DNA of 64,000 nucleotides, taken from Boswellia sacra (taxonomy: Eukaryota > Streptophyta > Magnoliopsida > Sapindales > Burseraceae). The stretch covers positions 434,001 to 498,000 of the forward strand of contig SNVD02010473.1 of NCBI GenBank assembly GCA_013180625.2. Direction: 5' to 3'. The notes beneath the pieces are model-generated. The model was not told where the DNA came from. It was given only the letters and a program-made list of their open reading frames with translations, and searched no databases. Position 1 is the first letter of the stretch; every line of letters begins with the position of its first letter. A program made the position numbers and the translations under genes. This document shows, piece after piece, positions 1 through 11,790 of this stretch.

Positions 1-2050
1 ACTCTTTTCTAGTTGTTTTTCTTCCTTAATTCTATCTTAATTTTGTATTTATTATGATGTTTTTTTTTTAAGTAAAACAATGTATTCACTCCAAAAAGTG
101 GGGATATCAAACACCATAAATCAAAATGACGATTTAAACCTTGATAAAGATTATGAAGATATTGTGATATGTCTTTAATGACTTTGTTTGTTGAATTGTT
201 TTTTACTTGGTAATCTTAGATATTTAATGGAATGATAGTTGTTAGTTGTTGATTTGGTTGTTGTGCACATGAATGATTTTAGTTTGAATAGATTTTTTTT
301 TAATGATTGTTAAAAAATGGTTATAGTTATATATGATATGTTTATATATGTTTTAAATTTGTATTAAACATGAGATTGGAAAAATAATTGCAAATGATCA
401 AGTCGGTCGTTGTGAGTCCAGATCCGTTGAATTATTTTTTGCACCCTACTCTATTGCCCCTTATTGCAAATGACACCGCCTTGCCCCATTGCCAATTGTA
501 GCTAGGATTGGGATTGAGATTGGTACTAGATTGGACTAAATTATGTATACTGCTCTTGTATGTTTGGAGAAGTATGGAATTGAACTTTATTAGTATATGA
601 TTTTTTTTAATAAATTAATTTTTAAATATAAACAATTTTAATTTTTAATTAAGTTTAATTTGAATAAAAATTAATTTAATAGTTAGATTCAAAGTACATC
701 TATAAAAGTAATAATGCAATCTTTTTTGTACATTAGGAATTGATTATTGCAAAAATTTTAAATCTAAATTTAAATTTAAAAATATTGGTTATTTGTTATA
801 TTATTATTACATTATTTTATAATTAAATAATAAAGATTAATTTTAGATAAAACCAATTAAATATTTAAATATAAAAATATTTATACTTTATTTTGAAATG
901 ATTAAGAGAGTAATATAATTATTTATTATATATAAAAATTTCTATATTATATTTGCAGTTGTTTAATAATATTTCATTTGTATTACATAAAATTAATATT
1001 ATTTTGAAGTTATTGAGTAAACCCTTGTATTATCATATTAATAATTTTTAAAAATATTTTATTTTTATTATATAAAATTAATATTATTTTATATAAAATT
1101 AATATTATTTTAGAATTATTAGTTGAGTAATGTAATTATTTATTATATTTATGAATTAATGTAATTATATGAAATATTTTTATTTTTTATACTATTATGT
1201 GTTTAATAATATTTCTTTATGCATTATATTAATTTTATTAAAATTATTAAGGATAAAATATTTATTTTAATATTTATTTATAATTATTTTATATTATACT
1301 TTTAATATGTTTATTTATTATTATATTATGTTACATACTTTTAGTTATGATAAGATTAAAAAAAAAAAAGTTTGGCCAAAGCTTGGCACAAGTGTCCCGT
1401 GGTGAAAGGGACAAGGAGTGCTGTGAATTTGGTATTATTAGGACTAATAACATTAGTTTAGTCCCAATTTCCTTTAAATGTGGATAAATAGTCTCTAAAA
1501 TTAGTCTAATCCCACTTTGTCCTATCTTCCAAACATGCCCTTCAAAAAAATTATAAAACAGTTTCATCCCCGTGAAAGAGGGATTGCAAAACACTTTATT
1601 CTAGGTGAATAAAATTGTAAAACATTTTGGTTTAGTAGTCCAGTTTCAATTCTAATCTTGTCTAGTCTCCAGTCCAGAGTCCAAAAAACGAGCCTAAAGA
1701 GCATGAGTTGTAGGGCATTATTGGCGAAGAAGATGAGAGAATATTGTTTTCTTAATTTGAAAAATAATGAAGTAAAAATTATGTTTACTAATTTAAATTT
1801 GAAGTCGCAGTAGCCTAAACCTTTTTTTTTTTTTTTTGTGGGGTAAATAAAATTAGGCGGCTGTCGTAGCTGTTTAGTTAGCGGACGTTTAAACAGAGGG
1901 GTGGAAGTGTTAGCGCCAGTGTAAAAATGACACGTGTGAAATTTTCACTAGACACTTCAACTTTTCATCGTGAACCCTTGTTCACAAGATAACTAATTTA
2001 AGCCCTAAGCTTCCACCGGTAGCCGCCACGCCATTCCACTTCCTTTTCAT
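1..2050. other. AT-rich intergenic DNA upstream of UTP11
   Basis: No protein-coding gene is visible. Most of the stretch is very AT-rich with many short A/T runs and small direct repeats, for example repeated ATATAAAATTAATATTATTTT around 1070-1110. The more GC-balanced patches at about 390-560 and 1370-1690 look like the ends of an old transposon (separate entry). Towards 1900-2050 the sequence becomes a plausible promoter for UTP11, with a G-box core CACGTG at 1931-1936. Confidence 0.6.
557..1540. mobile_element. degenerate non-autonomous DNA transposon (candidate)
   Basis: The left edge carries TTGTATGTTTGGAG near 557-570. The right edge carries CTTCCAAACATGCCC near 1526-1540, which reads GGGCATGTTTGGAAG on the other strand. 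The two form a short imperfect terminal inverted repeat about 980 bp apart. The interior is AT-rich and non-coding. I could not define a target duplication, so the boundaries and class are uncertain. Confidence 0.3.
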
Positions 2051-2119
2051 TCTCTTATATCAAGCCGCCAAGAGATCGGCCGCCCCCTCCGTCGGCCACC
2101 GGAACTTCGTTGACCACCG

Positions 2120-2428
2120 GTAATTGTGGCTCTTTTAAATATTTTATTCATCCTCAAATAGTTAAGAGTAGTGTTAGATGAGATTAACTTATTTTTAGAT
2201 TATAATTAGGTTAGATTATTGTTGATTTGTTAGATTGAAGATGAATTGAAGAACAATAAATATTACATTATTATTGAGTTTTTCTTTATAAATATTTGAA
2301 TATTTGAGATTAATATTGGTTCTATAAGTGTTTAATTGCATTGTAATTGTCTTGTTTTGAATGTTTATTGATGCTGAGAACCTAAAATACTGTCCTCTTG
2401 ATTCAACTTTGTTCATAGATTTTTGCAG
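2120..2428 (+). other. probable 5'-UTR intron of UTP11
   Basis: A donor-like CCG|GTAATT at 2119/2120 and an acceptor-like TTTTTGCAG ending at 2428 bracket an AT-rich stretch, in contrast to the GC-richer sequence before it (about 2000-2119). The UTP11 start codon follows 49 bases after the acceptor. This is a prediction from splice-site appearance and base composition only. Confidence 0.45.
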
Positions 2429-2476
2429 AATTGACTTCCTTAGCAACAGAATTGGTTGATTTTGTTTGTTTTTACA

Positions 2477-3315
2477 ATGTCGTCATTGAGGAATGCGATT
2501 CCAAGACGGGCTCACAAAGAGCGAGCTCAACCGTGAGTTATCAACTCTATTTCCCTTTTGTTTTTTTTTTTAATTTTTTATTTTTTGGAACATGTTCAAA
2601 TGTTGTGTTCTTTTGATTCGTTTTGTTTTAGGCACTCGAGGAAGAAATTTGGGCTTCTTGAAAAGCATAAGGACTATGTCGTTCGTGCGAAAGCATATCA
2701 CCAGAAAGAGGAGACTTTACGGGTGACCTTGACATTTCTTTAGCTGTTGTTTTGAACCTCCTTTCTTGTAAGTTAACTTTAAGACATTGTTGGTGCTAAT
2801 GAATTGCTGCTTTTTATTGTGTTTAATTTACAGAGACTTAAAGAGAAAGCAGCATTTAGGAACCCAGATGAATTTTACTTCAAGATGATCAAGACAAAAA
2901 CTGTTGATGGAGTTCATAGGCTAGAGTAATACTATCAACCTATAGATTTGCTATTTTACCAATTTTCTTTTCTCCTGCAAACTTAGTTAACTGCTTGGGC
3001 TGTATTTATAGGAGTGAGGCAAACAAGTATACTCAAGAAGAACTCATGCTGATGAAGACACAAGATATAGGATATGTTCTTCAGAAGCTGCAAAGTGAAA
3101 AAAATGTAAAATATTGCTTTTATGGTGTAAATGAGGATTTTTAATACTTCTCGTGAGGCGTTGTGGTTATTAAATTCTGTTGTTTGGTGCAGAAAATTGA
3201 AAAGTTAACTAGCATGTTACACTCTCTTGATAGTAATCCACCAAACAAACATGTTTATTATGCTGAAGACAGGTTTGTGCTTCCTAAACTATGGTTTACA
3301 CACACACACACACAC

Positions 3316-3353
<38 letters not shown>

Positions 3354-5587
3354 TAAAAATTTGAGGGCTTTGTAGCTTTGTGAATGAAGTATATGATTGC
3401 AAAAAATGATGGTTATCTTCAATTTTTTATTCTTTTTTCATTTAAATGCTGAGTTGGAATTCTTTATTCATGAGTTGATGCTAAATTATGATGTAATTAG
3501 TATTTGAACTCTGATTAGTTTGCCTTTTTTTTTTCTTTCCCTTCTTTTTCTTTTTCCTTTTTTTCTTTGAAAGACTATAATGTTCCAAGTAATTTGTAGA
3601 GCCCTACGTATTGGGATTTTGAGGTCAATGAACTTTTAGATCTATTTGATATTTTTCTTGCTGTGCTTGCAGGGAAGAGGCTAGAAAGATAAAATCTCAA
3701 TCTGAAAGAAAGGGTATATTGCCTGCTTCTGATAATATTCCTGATCACATTAAAAGGTAAATCCTGAATGTCTAATGTGTTTTGGGAGACAAGTATATCT
3801 GACTGTTTGTATTTCTCCCTTCTAATGTTAGTCTCTAACTTTTGTGGTTCTAAATTCATCGTTGTAAGTGAATGATGAAGTTGCAGTTTGGCGAAATCAC
3901 TATTTTGAATATTTTTTATTTTTAAAAAAATTAAAATTGATATACAAAGAGGTGAACTGGAAGTCAGTTATATGCCAGACAAGAGTTTAAAATTTCAAAA
4001 ATCACTATAGGTGTAGATTCAATTTGTTTAGTTTGACCTTTATTAGGAATTCATGGATTGTGGGATAGGGTTGTAACATCGTAGTTGGTGCTATGACAAG
4101 GCCAGAGTTGGGCTTTAGGTTCTAATCAAATTAAGACAGAATTTTCTTCCTATAAAATGTTCGTTTTGGGGGGGTGGATGTGGGCTGGGGAGGGAAGGGG
4201 AATGGGGGAAAGAAAAGAAAGGAAATTTTGAGTGGAAGGTTTTCCTGTTAAAGTTCAAACAAGCATTCGATAGTCCATCAGCATTAAAGAAAAAGAAAGG
4301 AAAAAGAGAAAGGAAACTGCTAGGTTGGCTCTTTTTTGAAACAAAAAGAAACATGTCTGCAGTTGTCTTCGTTTAATTGTTGTAATGTGCTTTTTCTTGG
4401 GAGAATCATAGAAAGAGCAGGTCAGTTTGTGGTGTTTATCTGAAGAGAAGACGTACAAAGGAACTTCATGTTCAGGTGTTCTTAGATTAAGACATGGGAG
4501 AAATTCACCAAAAGATTCCGTAAAATTTAAACAACCATTCAGCCTTCAATTGGATAATTAATTAAAAAAAGAGAGAGAGAGAGAGATTGTCATTTCTATT
4601 TTGATGCGCTCTTGCAGAAGAATACAAAAGTGATACCTGGAATTTTGTATTTGAGATGCTTTTTTCTTTCCTCTTGCTAGGAAAGGAGTAAAAATGTACC
4701 TAAATCAAAGAAAACCAGAGGTTGGACAGGCTACCCAGAAAAAGGATAAGCTGTCATAAGTACTCAAATAGGGCTCCAAAAACAACTTAGCGCTTGAACT
4801 ATAAACAAGGAAAGCTCCCTGTCACAACTCAAAGAAATCAGTTCCCTAGTTAGGTTACCAATTACATCCCGAGGGAGAATATCCCAGACAGTGAGCAAGC
4901 AAGCAACTAACTTCTTCCCTCAAAATATATCTCCCTTCTCTTTCTTTCTTTGCATGATAGATGGTGATCATTCAGTTCTTAGTTTGTGTTGTAATTCCCT
5001 TGATTGTTCAAACATGAGCTAGAATGTCTTCTTGTGGTATCTTCTTTCCAATTTGGATCGACTGTAGTGGACAATAGCAATTCATTCTCAAAAATTTGAC
5101 CAAGTAGTTGTAACTCATCAAAACTATTGTAGTTCCCTATTTTCTGGTTGTGAATATACAAGATCCCCATTTACTCTGTAGGACCACTTTGGTCCTTGCT
5201 TTTCTTGATAGTCCTGAATTCTAGATTTTGTATTTATTTATTTTTTGAGTGATATTGTTTATTTGTTATCTTCCATGCATAATAATTTCCTTCTCCAGGA
5301 AGACTGCTGCTTCCTACAGAGAACTAGAAGCAAGGAAAAGTAGAGTACAGGAGTTGGAAAAATTATATACGGACATGGCATTGCAGAAGGAATTACAGGT
5401 AACATTATCAACAATCTTCTACTTCCTTTTTTAATCTGGCTGTTCTGTCGCACATTGTCAATGATGAAGAACAACTTTTCTTCGTTATATTTAGAAGAAG
5501 GGTCAGAAACGCAAACTCCGTGAAGACGAGATTGTCTGCCCAACCTCCAGACCAGTGTACAAATGGCGGTCAGAGCGAAAACGGTGA
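2477..5587 (+). CDS. UTP11: U3 snoRNA-associated protein 11 (UTP11), SSU processome component
   Basis: Eight coding exons join in phase: 2477-2532, 2632-2722, 2834-2925, 3012-3105, 3193-3272, 3673-3756, 5299-5398 and 5495-5587. They give 229 aa, about the usual size for the family. The start ATG TCG TCA opens the conserved N-terminus MSSLRNAIPRRAHKERAQP, followed by the hallmark stretches KKFGLLEKHKDYVVRAKAY and AAFRNPDEFYFKMIKTKTVD. The C-terminus is strongly basic and ends at RSERKR. UTP11 is a nucleolar subunit of the small-subunit processome, needed for processing of pre-18S rRNA. All introns are GT-AG. The sixth coding intron (3757-5298) is the longest, and the fifth contains a CA/TA microsatellite. 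The gene converges with L2HGDH. The protein is rich in basic and helical charged residues and has no membrane segment. The identification is secure, and splice junctions were inferred by frame and family similarity. Confidence 0.95.
3299..3348. repeat. compound (CA)n(TA)n microsatellite in UTP11 intron 5
   Basis: About nine CA units run directly into about fifteen TA units, just after the donor of the fifth coding intron. It is a likely length-polymorphic marker. Confidence 0.95.
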
Positions 5588-6369
5588 AGAGTTGTATTTG
5601 GTGAATCAAATCGAAATTTTTGTCTTGGAGCATAGTCAGGATTGGGCACTTTAGGTGGAAGATGCAAGCTGTTCGAATTTGATCATTGCCCAGGGTGCAA
5701 TCCGTCTTCAAGTTTGAACCGGTGGCCAAATATTTTTTACTGGGCGATACATTCTACTTAACTTTTGATGTCATATTTTCGGTATTTTCAAGTGTTGTTT
5801 GTTAAAACAAATTCAGGACTTCTTGGTATCTCAACACTATAGTGGATTAAACGTGTATTTCTGACTATTACCTAATTTCAGGTTGTAAAGAAAATACCCT
5901 GCTCTCATTAAAACATTGTATTTGCCTTTTGCAGTTGAAACTTATAATACGGAGTTATGACATATTCTCGTACATTTGTAGAATAATCTGCAAGAGTTTT
6001 GAATTTGTTACAAGTTATGTACAAGCGCAATGAGAAGCTTTTTGCGAATACTTCCATTTTCGTTTCGAAATAAATGGTATGCAATGACAGCTCAAACATG
6101 CTTTCAAGAACAGAACTCTCTTTGCAACTAAACCAGTTGAAGATGGAAATGTCCTGTGAATGGAAAGCTGGTGTGTTTTTTTTGTGATTTTGTGTTTTCG
6201 TTTTTAATTAGATTTAAAAATATGTGATTCATTTTGAATTATTTTGAATTTTGAAAAGGTTATATAGTTGACATTGAATGTAAAATGCAATGAAAAATGT
6301 GTAACACAAATAACAAGATTTGAGGATTTGGGTTAAAAAAAGAACACACCCAAGCTAAGACAAGGATAA
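5588..6369. other. UTP11 3' region and convergent intergenic spacer
   Basis: This stretch holds the presumed UTP11 3'-UTR and AT-rich spacer between two convergent genes. No further coding sequence is visible. The long minus-strand reading frame at 5259-5729 is only the complement of UTP11 exons 7 and 8. Confidence 0.6.
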
Positions 6370-6727
6370 GTGAGTTCAATCTCGCGCATCTAATATACAT
6401 AAGTACCAACCTCAACCTGCTGGGGAAAGAGTTCAACAATGTCGATTGTGAAATGCGGGATTAATAGATATGATTTATGATCATCTGGTCCCTCACATGT
6501 AATATACATGATGCCCTAGCCTCAACCTTCTGGGGAGAGAGTTCAACAATGTTGTTTCTAAAATGTAGGGTTGATCGATTTGATTTATTTTCATCTAAAG
6601 CATCTGGTCCCTCACTCTAATATACATGATGTACAAGCCTCAAGCTTCTGGGAAAAGAGTTCAATATTAATTTTGATTCTGAGGTCTAGGTTGATTGATG
6701 TGATTTATGATCATCTCAAGAATCTGG
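6370..6727. repeat. three-copy ~120-bp tandem repeat over the L2HGDH stop and 3'-UTR
   Basis: Three diverged units lie at about 6370-6488, 6489-6607 and 6608-6727. Each contains a TAATATACAT block, then CCTCAACCTTCTGGGG-like sequence, AGAGTTCAA, a TTGAT-rich part and TGATTTATGATCATCT. The unit nearest the gene runs through the last codons and stop codon of L2HGDH. In the middle unit one copy reads TGATTTATTTTC, which places AATAAA on the minus strand at 6589-6584, a plausible poly(A) signal for L2HGDH. Confidence 0.85.
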
Positions 6728-9700
6728 CAGCTATATGTTCTGCAATTGCCATGCTCGAAGTTAGACCTGGTGACTCAATTCCGAAAAGGTTTACAAGACT
6801 GGGCACCCCATGAGCATCCTCTCCCTGCATGAGGTTGGAAGAGATTAATTCTTATCAATATGAGCTAAAGAATAATGGCAGCAAATCTAACTCACCTATT
6901 CAAATGGTAAAGAAATATTCAGAATAAACACTTAACATAACCATATTTATTTATTTCAAACCAACTATAGAGTTATGATCTTGATAACTAATATTCATTG
7001 TTTACTTCGTGTTTAAGACCTTGATGAGCCTGTACACTGCTTAACCAATGTTATCACAGTAGAGTCCAATCAGGAGACGAATCTTCATCAGTGCAGATAA
7101 GATTAGGAGTCAACTTCATACAGTTCTGGTTTTCAGGGATTTGTTAATGCCTTCTGCCTAGCTCAAGTGACCAAACAATGGGAAGGGTCAGAATGCCCTT
7201 TGTTCAAAAAAAAAAATTGGACCAAAGTAGGCTTGCATAACTTATTTGTTAAAATGTTTGAAAGAGTTTGACAACCAACACTCAGGTGTTGAATTCAGCT
7301 GTTAAACAGCCCTATAATTCCACAAGACAAGGTTAACTAATAACTTCTCGTGGGTGGCTAATCATTTTTCAAGCTAGCCATTGGAATCAACCACAACGAC
7401 AATTCCACAAAATTATGCAACAATAGCAAAGGCTAGTGTTATGGTCTGCTGTGGCTAAATTTCGACCACTTGATCTATCATATCAATCATATGATAAGGG
7501 GTCACCTTCACATTTGCCTTTATATATAGAGTCTAAGTTCATACTTTTTGTAGATAAGCGAGCAAATCTAGTGAAACGTCTAGGAATAAAGCAGTGGGCA
7601 ACAGGGTAGATCTCCATGATCATTTATGCTCCACAATTTTCAAGAAAACGTCCCTGAGACTGAGAGCTTGCCAGTACTACCCTACCAGTAGCGGAAATGC
7701 AAATGCATATCCTTCGTCCATGCGCAGAACAGAAAGTTAAAAAAATAAAAGAACATATATTTAATATTTTGAGCCCATCAAATAACAAGATCACTTATGC
7801 ATCAAAATGTTTGTATAAGTTGCCTGCCTCAGTTCTACTTTCTAGGCACAAGGAATTGGCAACTGATCATGAACCAAATTTCGGTTTTAGTTATACTCCG
7901 AAGCACTAGTCTCACCATTTTGTGCCCAAACCACTATAAGAAATCACTTGTGTACTAAGCTAGTTTAACTGAAAAATTTTCTGCAGAAAATCAATGGCCG
8001 CATGGTTACATTTTAGGCTGCTTTTTTGGTATTTTGGTTTAGATAAGAGGAAAATTCATGTCAATAGACAATATTTTCACCATTTCAACTCATAATTCTC
8101 TGCAACAAGCATGTGCTTTCACCAACAGACCCTTCTCCACATGTAAATACACGAATTAAATGTATACCCTCCATGGTTGTTATAAGGGAGATTTGGTTCC
8201 TTGAACTCTTGTTCTAATGGGAGAGATTTAACCATGTTATTGTCATGGGAATACACATGACATATGGATGGTTATCATATATGCTAATTTAACAGTTACA
8301 TTGGAAGGAAGTGTGAAAGAAATTACCTGTATTACAAAATCCATAGGAGGCTGTCCAGGTCCCGAAAGTTTTGGTCGAATCCCTGCATAACCGGGTTCTA
8401 AAGATCCATTTCTCAGATTTGGGTAGTACTTTCGTATCTCTGAATAAAATCTTTCTGCACGATTTGCATTTACAGAGTAGTCAAACCTGGAAAAAATGGC
8501 AAGGTTGAATAAGTTAGGTTTCTAGACAAGCACCAAACACCATTTAAATATATCAGACATGTTAGAAAATTGAAGAACAGCATCCAGAGTGTAAGGTAAG
8601 AGCTGAATCAAATTCTTTAACAAGTTAGGTGTATAATAAAACAAGGTTTACTTTATGTACAGATGCAATTCAGGATGCTTTGAAGTAAACAGTTATTTGA
8701 TTTCTTTATGTCTGCAGAAATCCACTCTTTGGAAAGAAAAAACCTCCATATTATCGAATTATTTCATTTCCAATGCATAAAATCTTTAGGATGATTACAA
8801 TCTTATCAGTATTTTCCCACAACATAATGATGATTACAACCTTATCAGTATTTTCCCACTGTTGCATAACCCCATTGTTACTATGAAACTGCTTCGGGGA
8901 AGCAGATAATTCTTTTCCATCAAAAGGCTAGAGCGTGGCAGGAGTACAACTAATAAGACCTCAATGGAGTTTGCCAGCTGACTGTCTAAACTCAAGTCAG
9001 CTTAGCCTTCATCCAAACTCACAGCAAAGCACGATGTCTAAAGTCAAACCTCCACTATACAACTTTATACAAAACCATAAAGAAAACAGAGTTGCCAGTA
9101 GAATTATCTCAGAAGACAGATAAAGGGCTCAAAATGAGCCAACCGGACACAAGCTTTTGAATTAGCCTATAAGAACTCTCACCGATAAATTAGCTTAATA
9201 CTTTAGAATGGCCTTCATAACCTTCTGATATTAAACCACTCACATCGTTTTACATCCCTATCAGGGAAAACAAAAGTTCAGCCAGCCACTATATCTGACT
9301 TGTGATTTCTTCTAGAACTCTATGCTATCTGATTATGCACCAAACCTTTTAACAGACTAAGAAGAAATGCTCATTCTTGAGGTTAGAGGTTTGCAGACTC
9401 CAGCCATTGAGTAGATTCACAAGGTTAATACTAAAATTCCAAAAAGATAGTGTACACAAGATTGAATATTGATGACACTGCCGACATCTTTTGCGTCCAA
9501 CAGGGATTTATTCCAGTAATAGTGCTGTTTGCATCGATTATTATGAGAGTACACTAGTTATGTTCTACAAGACTAGGTGATTGGAATTTCGAAAATCTAA
9601 AGCAATAAGCATTGCAAAGAATGGACCAAATAGATGTAATAGGAATCTCATGGTTATGCTCCTTCAAATTGAATCTAGAAGGTTTCTGCAGCAAATTCTC

Positions 9701-11020
9701 CCCCAAACAGCATGCATAATGAAGTCGAAACTGCCTATATGTATAAGCATAACACGCAACCATGCAATAATTCTTAAATGAAAAACAGTGGAAACAAGGA
9801 GAATACTTATTCAAGAAGCTACCCATATCGTCTATGCCATCAATCCACTCAACATCCGGACCAAACTTGACCTTGCCATCCAAATCCAGAGTAACATGAA
9901 CTCCAATACCGCCATCCTCAGGTAGCGGGTATATCAAATGTTTGAAAGGAGAGACTTTAGTATTCACAAGGCTAAAATAGCATCCGCGAGCGTAATATGC
10001 AGGAGGAATAACAGCACTTTTTAGCCCAACGAATCTCCTCGCAAGGGCCACGGCACTGAGGCCTGCAGAGTTTACTACCAACTTGGGAATAAGCATAAGC
10101 TCTGGTTGCAATGGAAATCTTCCACTCCAGTTTTCGACATCTTTGCTTTGAGACACATAGAGGTTCATACAATCACCTTCATAATGGCCACCGATGACAG
10201 TAGTATTATAAGAGAAAGTTGTTCCATTATTTTCAGCTTCCCCCTGGACCCACATTGGGGTGATAATGATATCCCTGTTAATATTCAGTCATTACTCAAA
10301 AAACAAACTGAATATGTAGTAGTATAAAAGAAAAGGCCTGACAATTGCTATATAAAGATTCCAAACATATAATTCACATATTTCTAACAATGAAGAAAGA
10401 GGTAAATGCATTGCATACCACTAATGATAACATCAGAGAATGAGTATCAACAATCCCAGTAGCGGGCGATAGTAAGGCTTTAACACATTGCAATTGAGGT
10501 TCAATTTTCATGGCTTCAAAACGCTCCAGCATCCTAAGTCCATGAACCCCATTTTGAGTTCCAAGGTTCATCAAATGATTCAACTTTGGAATCTCCAACT
10601 GCCCGGTAGCAACTATGAGTTTACCAATGCGTTGATGAGGAACCTCGTGTTCAGAGCAGTAGTTGTACAGCAATTCTCTTCCCCTCACGCAGAAGATTGC
10701 CTGCAAATGCAATAGTGGGTTGAATTTAGAGAGATATTCATGAAAAGTGATAGAATTTGAATAAGTTTAAAATTAAGGAAAGGAACCTTGAGGGAGTTGA
10801 GAGGGTAATAGATGCCGGCGTGAATGACTTCGCTGTTGCGGGAGCTGGTGGCGGAGCCGAAGGTGGAAGCTGAATCTAGGACCAAAACTTCTCTGCCCTT
10901 TAAGGAAAGCTCTCTGGCGATGGCGAGTCCCACAACTCCAGCGCCTATCACCACGCAGTCAACCTTCTCCTTTGCCACCTTTGTGCTGGTTGTCAGCCTT
11001 CGAAAACCGTGCTTCAGCAT
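6711..11020 (-). CDS. L2HGDH: L-2-hydroxyglutarate dehydrogenase, mitochondrial (FAD-dependent)
   Basis: Five coding exons on the minus strand join in phase: 11020-10787, 10700-10419, 10243-9807, 8486-8327 and 6824-6711. They give 408 aa. The enzyme oxidises L-2-hydroxyglutarate to 2-oxoglutarate in mitochondria, clearing a toxic by-product of central metabolism. Evidence is the FAD-binding dinucleotide motif [16 protein letters not shown] (GAGVVG at residues 26-31), the [15 protein letters not shown] block, [31 protein letters not shown], and the C-terminal [19 protein letters not shown] and [13 protein letters not shown], all characteristic of plant L2HGDH. The N-terminus before the FAD motif is short and basic ([14 protein letters not shown]), consistent with a mitochondrial leader. 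An in-frame TAA lies about 13 codons upstream, so the start is well supported. Introns 3 and 4 are each over 1.3 kb. A retrotransposon begins about 310 bp upstream of the start codon, inside the probable promoter region. Confidence 0.95.
8790..8859. repeat. 31-bp direct repeat in L2HGDH intron 3
   Basis: GATGATTACAA, one variable base, then CTTATCAGTATTTTCCCAC-like sequence occurs at 8790-8820 and again at 8829-8859 with one or two mismatches. It lies between exons 3 and 4 of L2HGDH and is probably a local duplication without function. Confidence 0.8.
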
Positions 11021-11328
11021 TTTGGTCTTCAGGGGACCAATCCCGACTGCGATTTTTTATCCAGTCATTTGCCGCGATGACGATGATGGCATCTTCTGCT
11101 CATATACTGGAAAGAAAATTTTCAAATTAAAAAAAAAATGAAAAAGAGCCAAAATATTAAGGGAGTTAGTTATCAATTCTGTGTTTTTATTTTTAAAATT
11201 TTTTTATAAGAATCAAAAAAGAAGATTTATTTAAATTTAAGAAAAAAATGATGATTAAATTGATTGTTTAGTGTTTTCTAATAATAAGAATGCATTTAAT
11301 AGGTTAAATTGAAAAAAATAATAAAATT
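11021..11328. promoter_or_regulatory. presumed L2HGDH 5' region, truncated by retrotransposon insertion
   Basis: These 308 bases separate the L2HGDH start codon from the retrotransposon target duplication. The part next to the gene is GC-richer (5'-UTR), and the distal part is AT-rich. I see no clear TATA box. Whatever lay farther upstream is now 8 kb away, beyond the element. Confidence 0.45.
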
Positions 11329-11333
11329 AGTAC

Positions 11334-11715
11334 TATAATGGCCATAACAAAATTGGGCCTCGATTATTTCTAATACAGTAAGCTCATTACTGAAGCCCAT
11401 TATTTGGGCCTATTATCTGGGTCCCACAATGACCCATCCTAACTCCTATATAAACCCTCCGAATTATTACTCAAGGTATGCACACTTTTCTGAACTTATT
11501 CTCTCTCTAAATTTCCTTTACTTTTGAGAGCTTCTCTCTCTAGGAAATTCTCCCAGAAAATTCTGGAGTGTCAGAAACTGACTTGAGCGTCGGAGGGTTT
11601 TCGTCGGCACCACCGTCGGCACCCCTGACTATTTTTCTTTGCTCACAGGATTGGACCCGACGTACAATTCGAGCTCCGACCCGCTTCCCGGCCGTCTGGA
11701 AATCGTGCATCAACA
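11334..11715 (+). repeat. 5' LTR (382 bp)
   Basis: It matches the 3' LTR nearly end to end. It begins TATAATGGCCATAAC, where the 3' copy has TGTTATGG, so the canonical terminal TG has mutated to TA. It ends GTGCATCAACA. A TATA box (TATATAAA, 11447-11454) sits in the promoter position, followed by CTCTCTCTAAATTTCC and a GAGCGTCGGAGGGTTTTC block typical of plant gypsy LTRs. Confidence 0.95.
11447..11454 (+). promoter_or_regulatory. LTR promoter TATA box
   Basis: TATATAAA within CTCCTATATAAACCCTCC is conserved in the 3' LTR of this element and in the LTR at 47.9 kb. The conserved downstream CTCAAG(G/T)TATGCACAC is the likely start region of the retroelement RNA. Confidence 0.7.
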
Positions 11716-11735
11716 GTTGGCACCGTCTTTGGGAA
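11716..11735 (+). other. primer-binding site
   Basis: GTTGGCACCGTCTTTGGGAA directly follows the 5' LTR. The related copy at 49.6 kb has GTTGGCGCCGTCTGTGGGAA, showing the ancestral TGGCGCC core. That core pairs with the 3' end of a tRNA such as tRNA-Asp, and the exact tRNA is not resolved here. Confidence 0.75.
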
Positions 11736-11790
11736 CAATAATTTAAGCCTTTTTAGTTGTTGCTCCCATCCAAACGTACTCAAACACATC

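Noticed and set aside
5259..5729. 156-codon minus-strand reading frame
   Set aside because: It is the complement of UTP11 exons 7-8 and their intron, with no family features.
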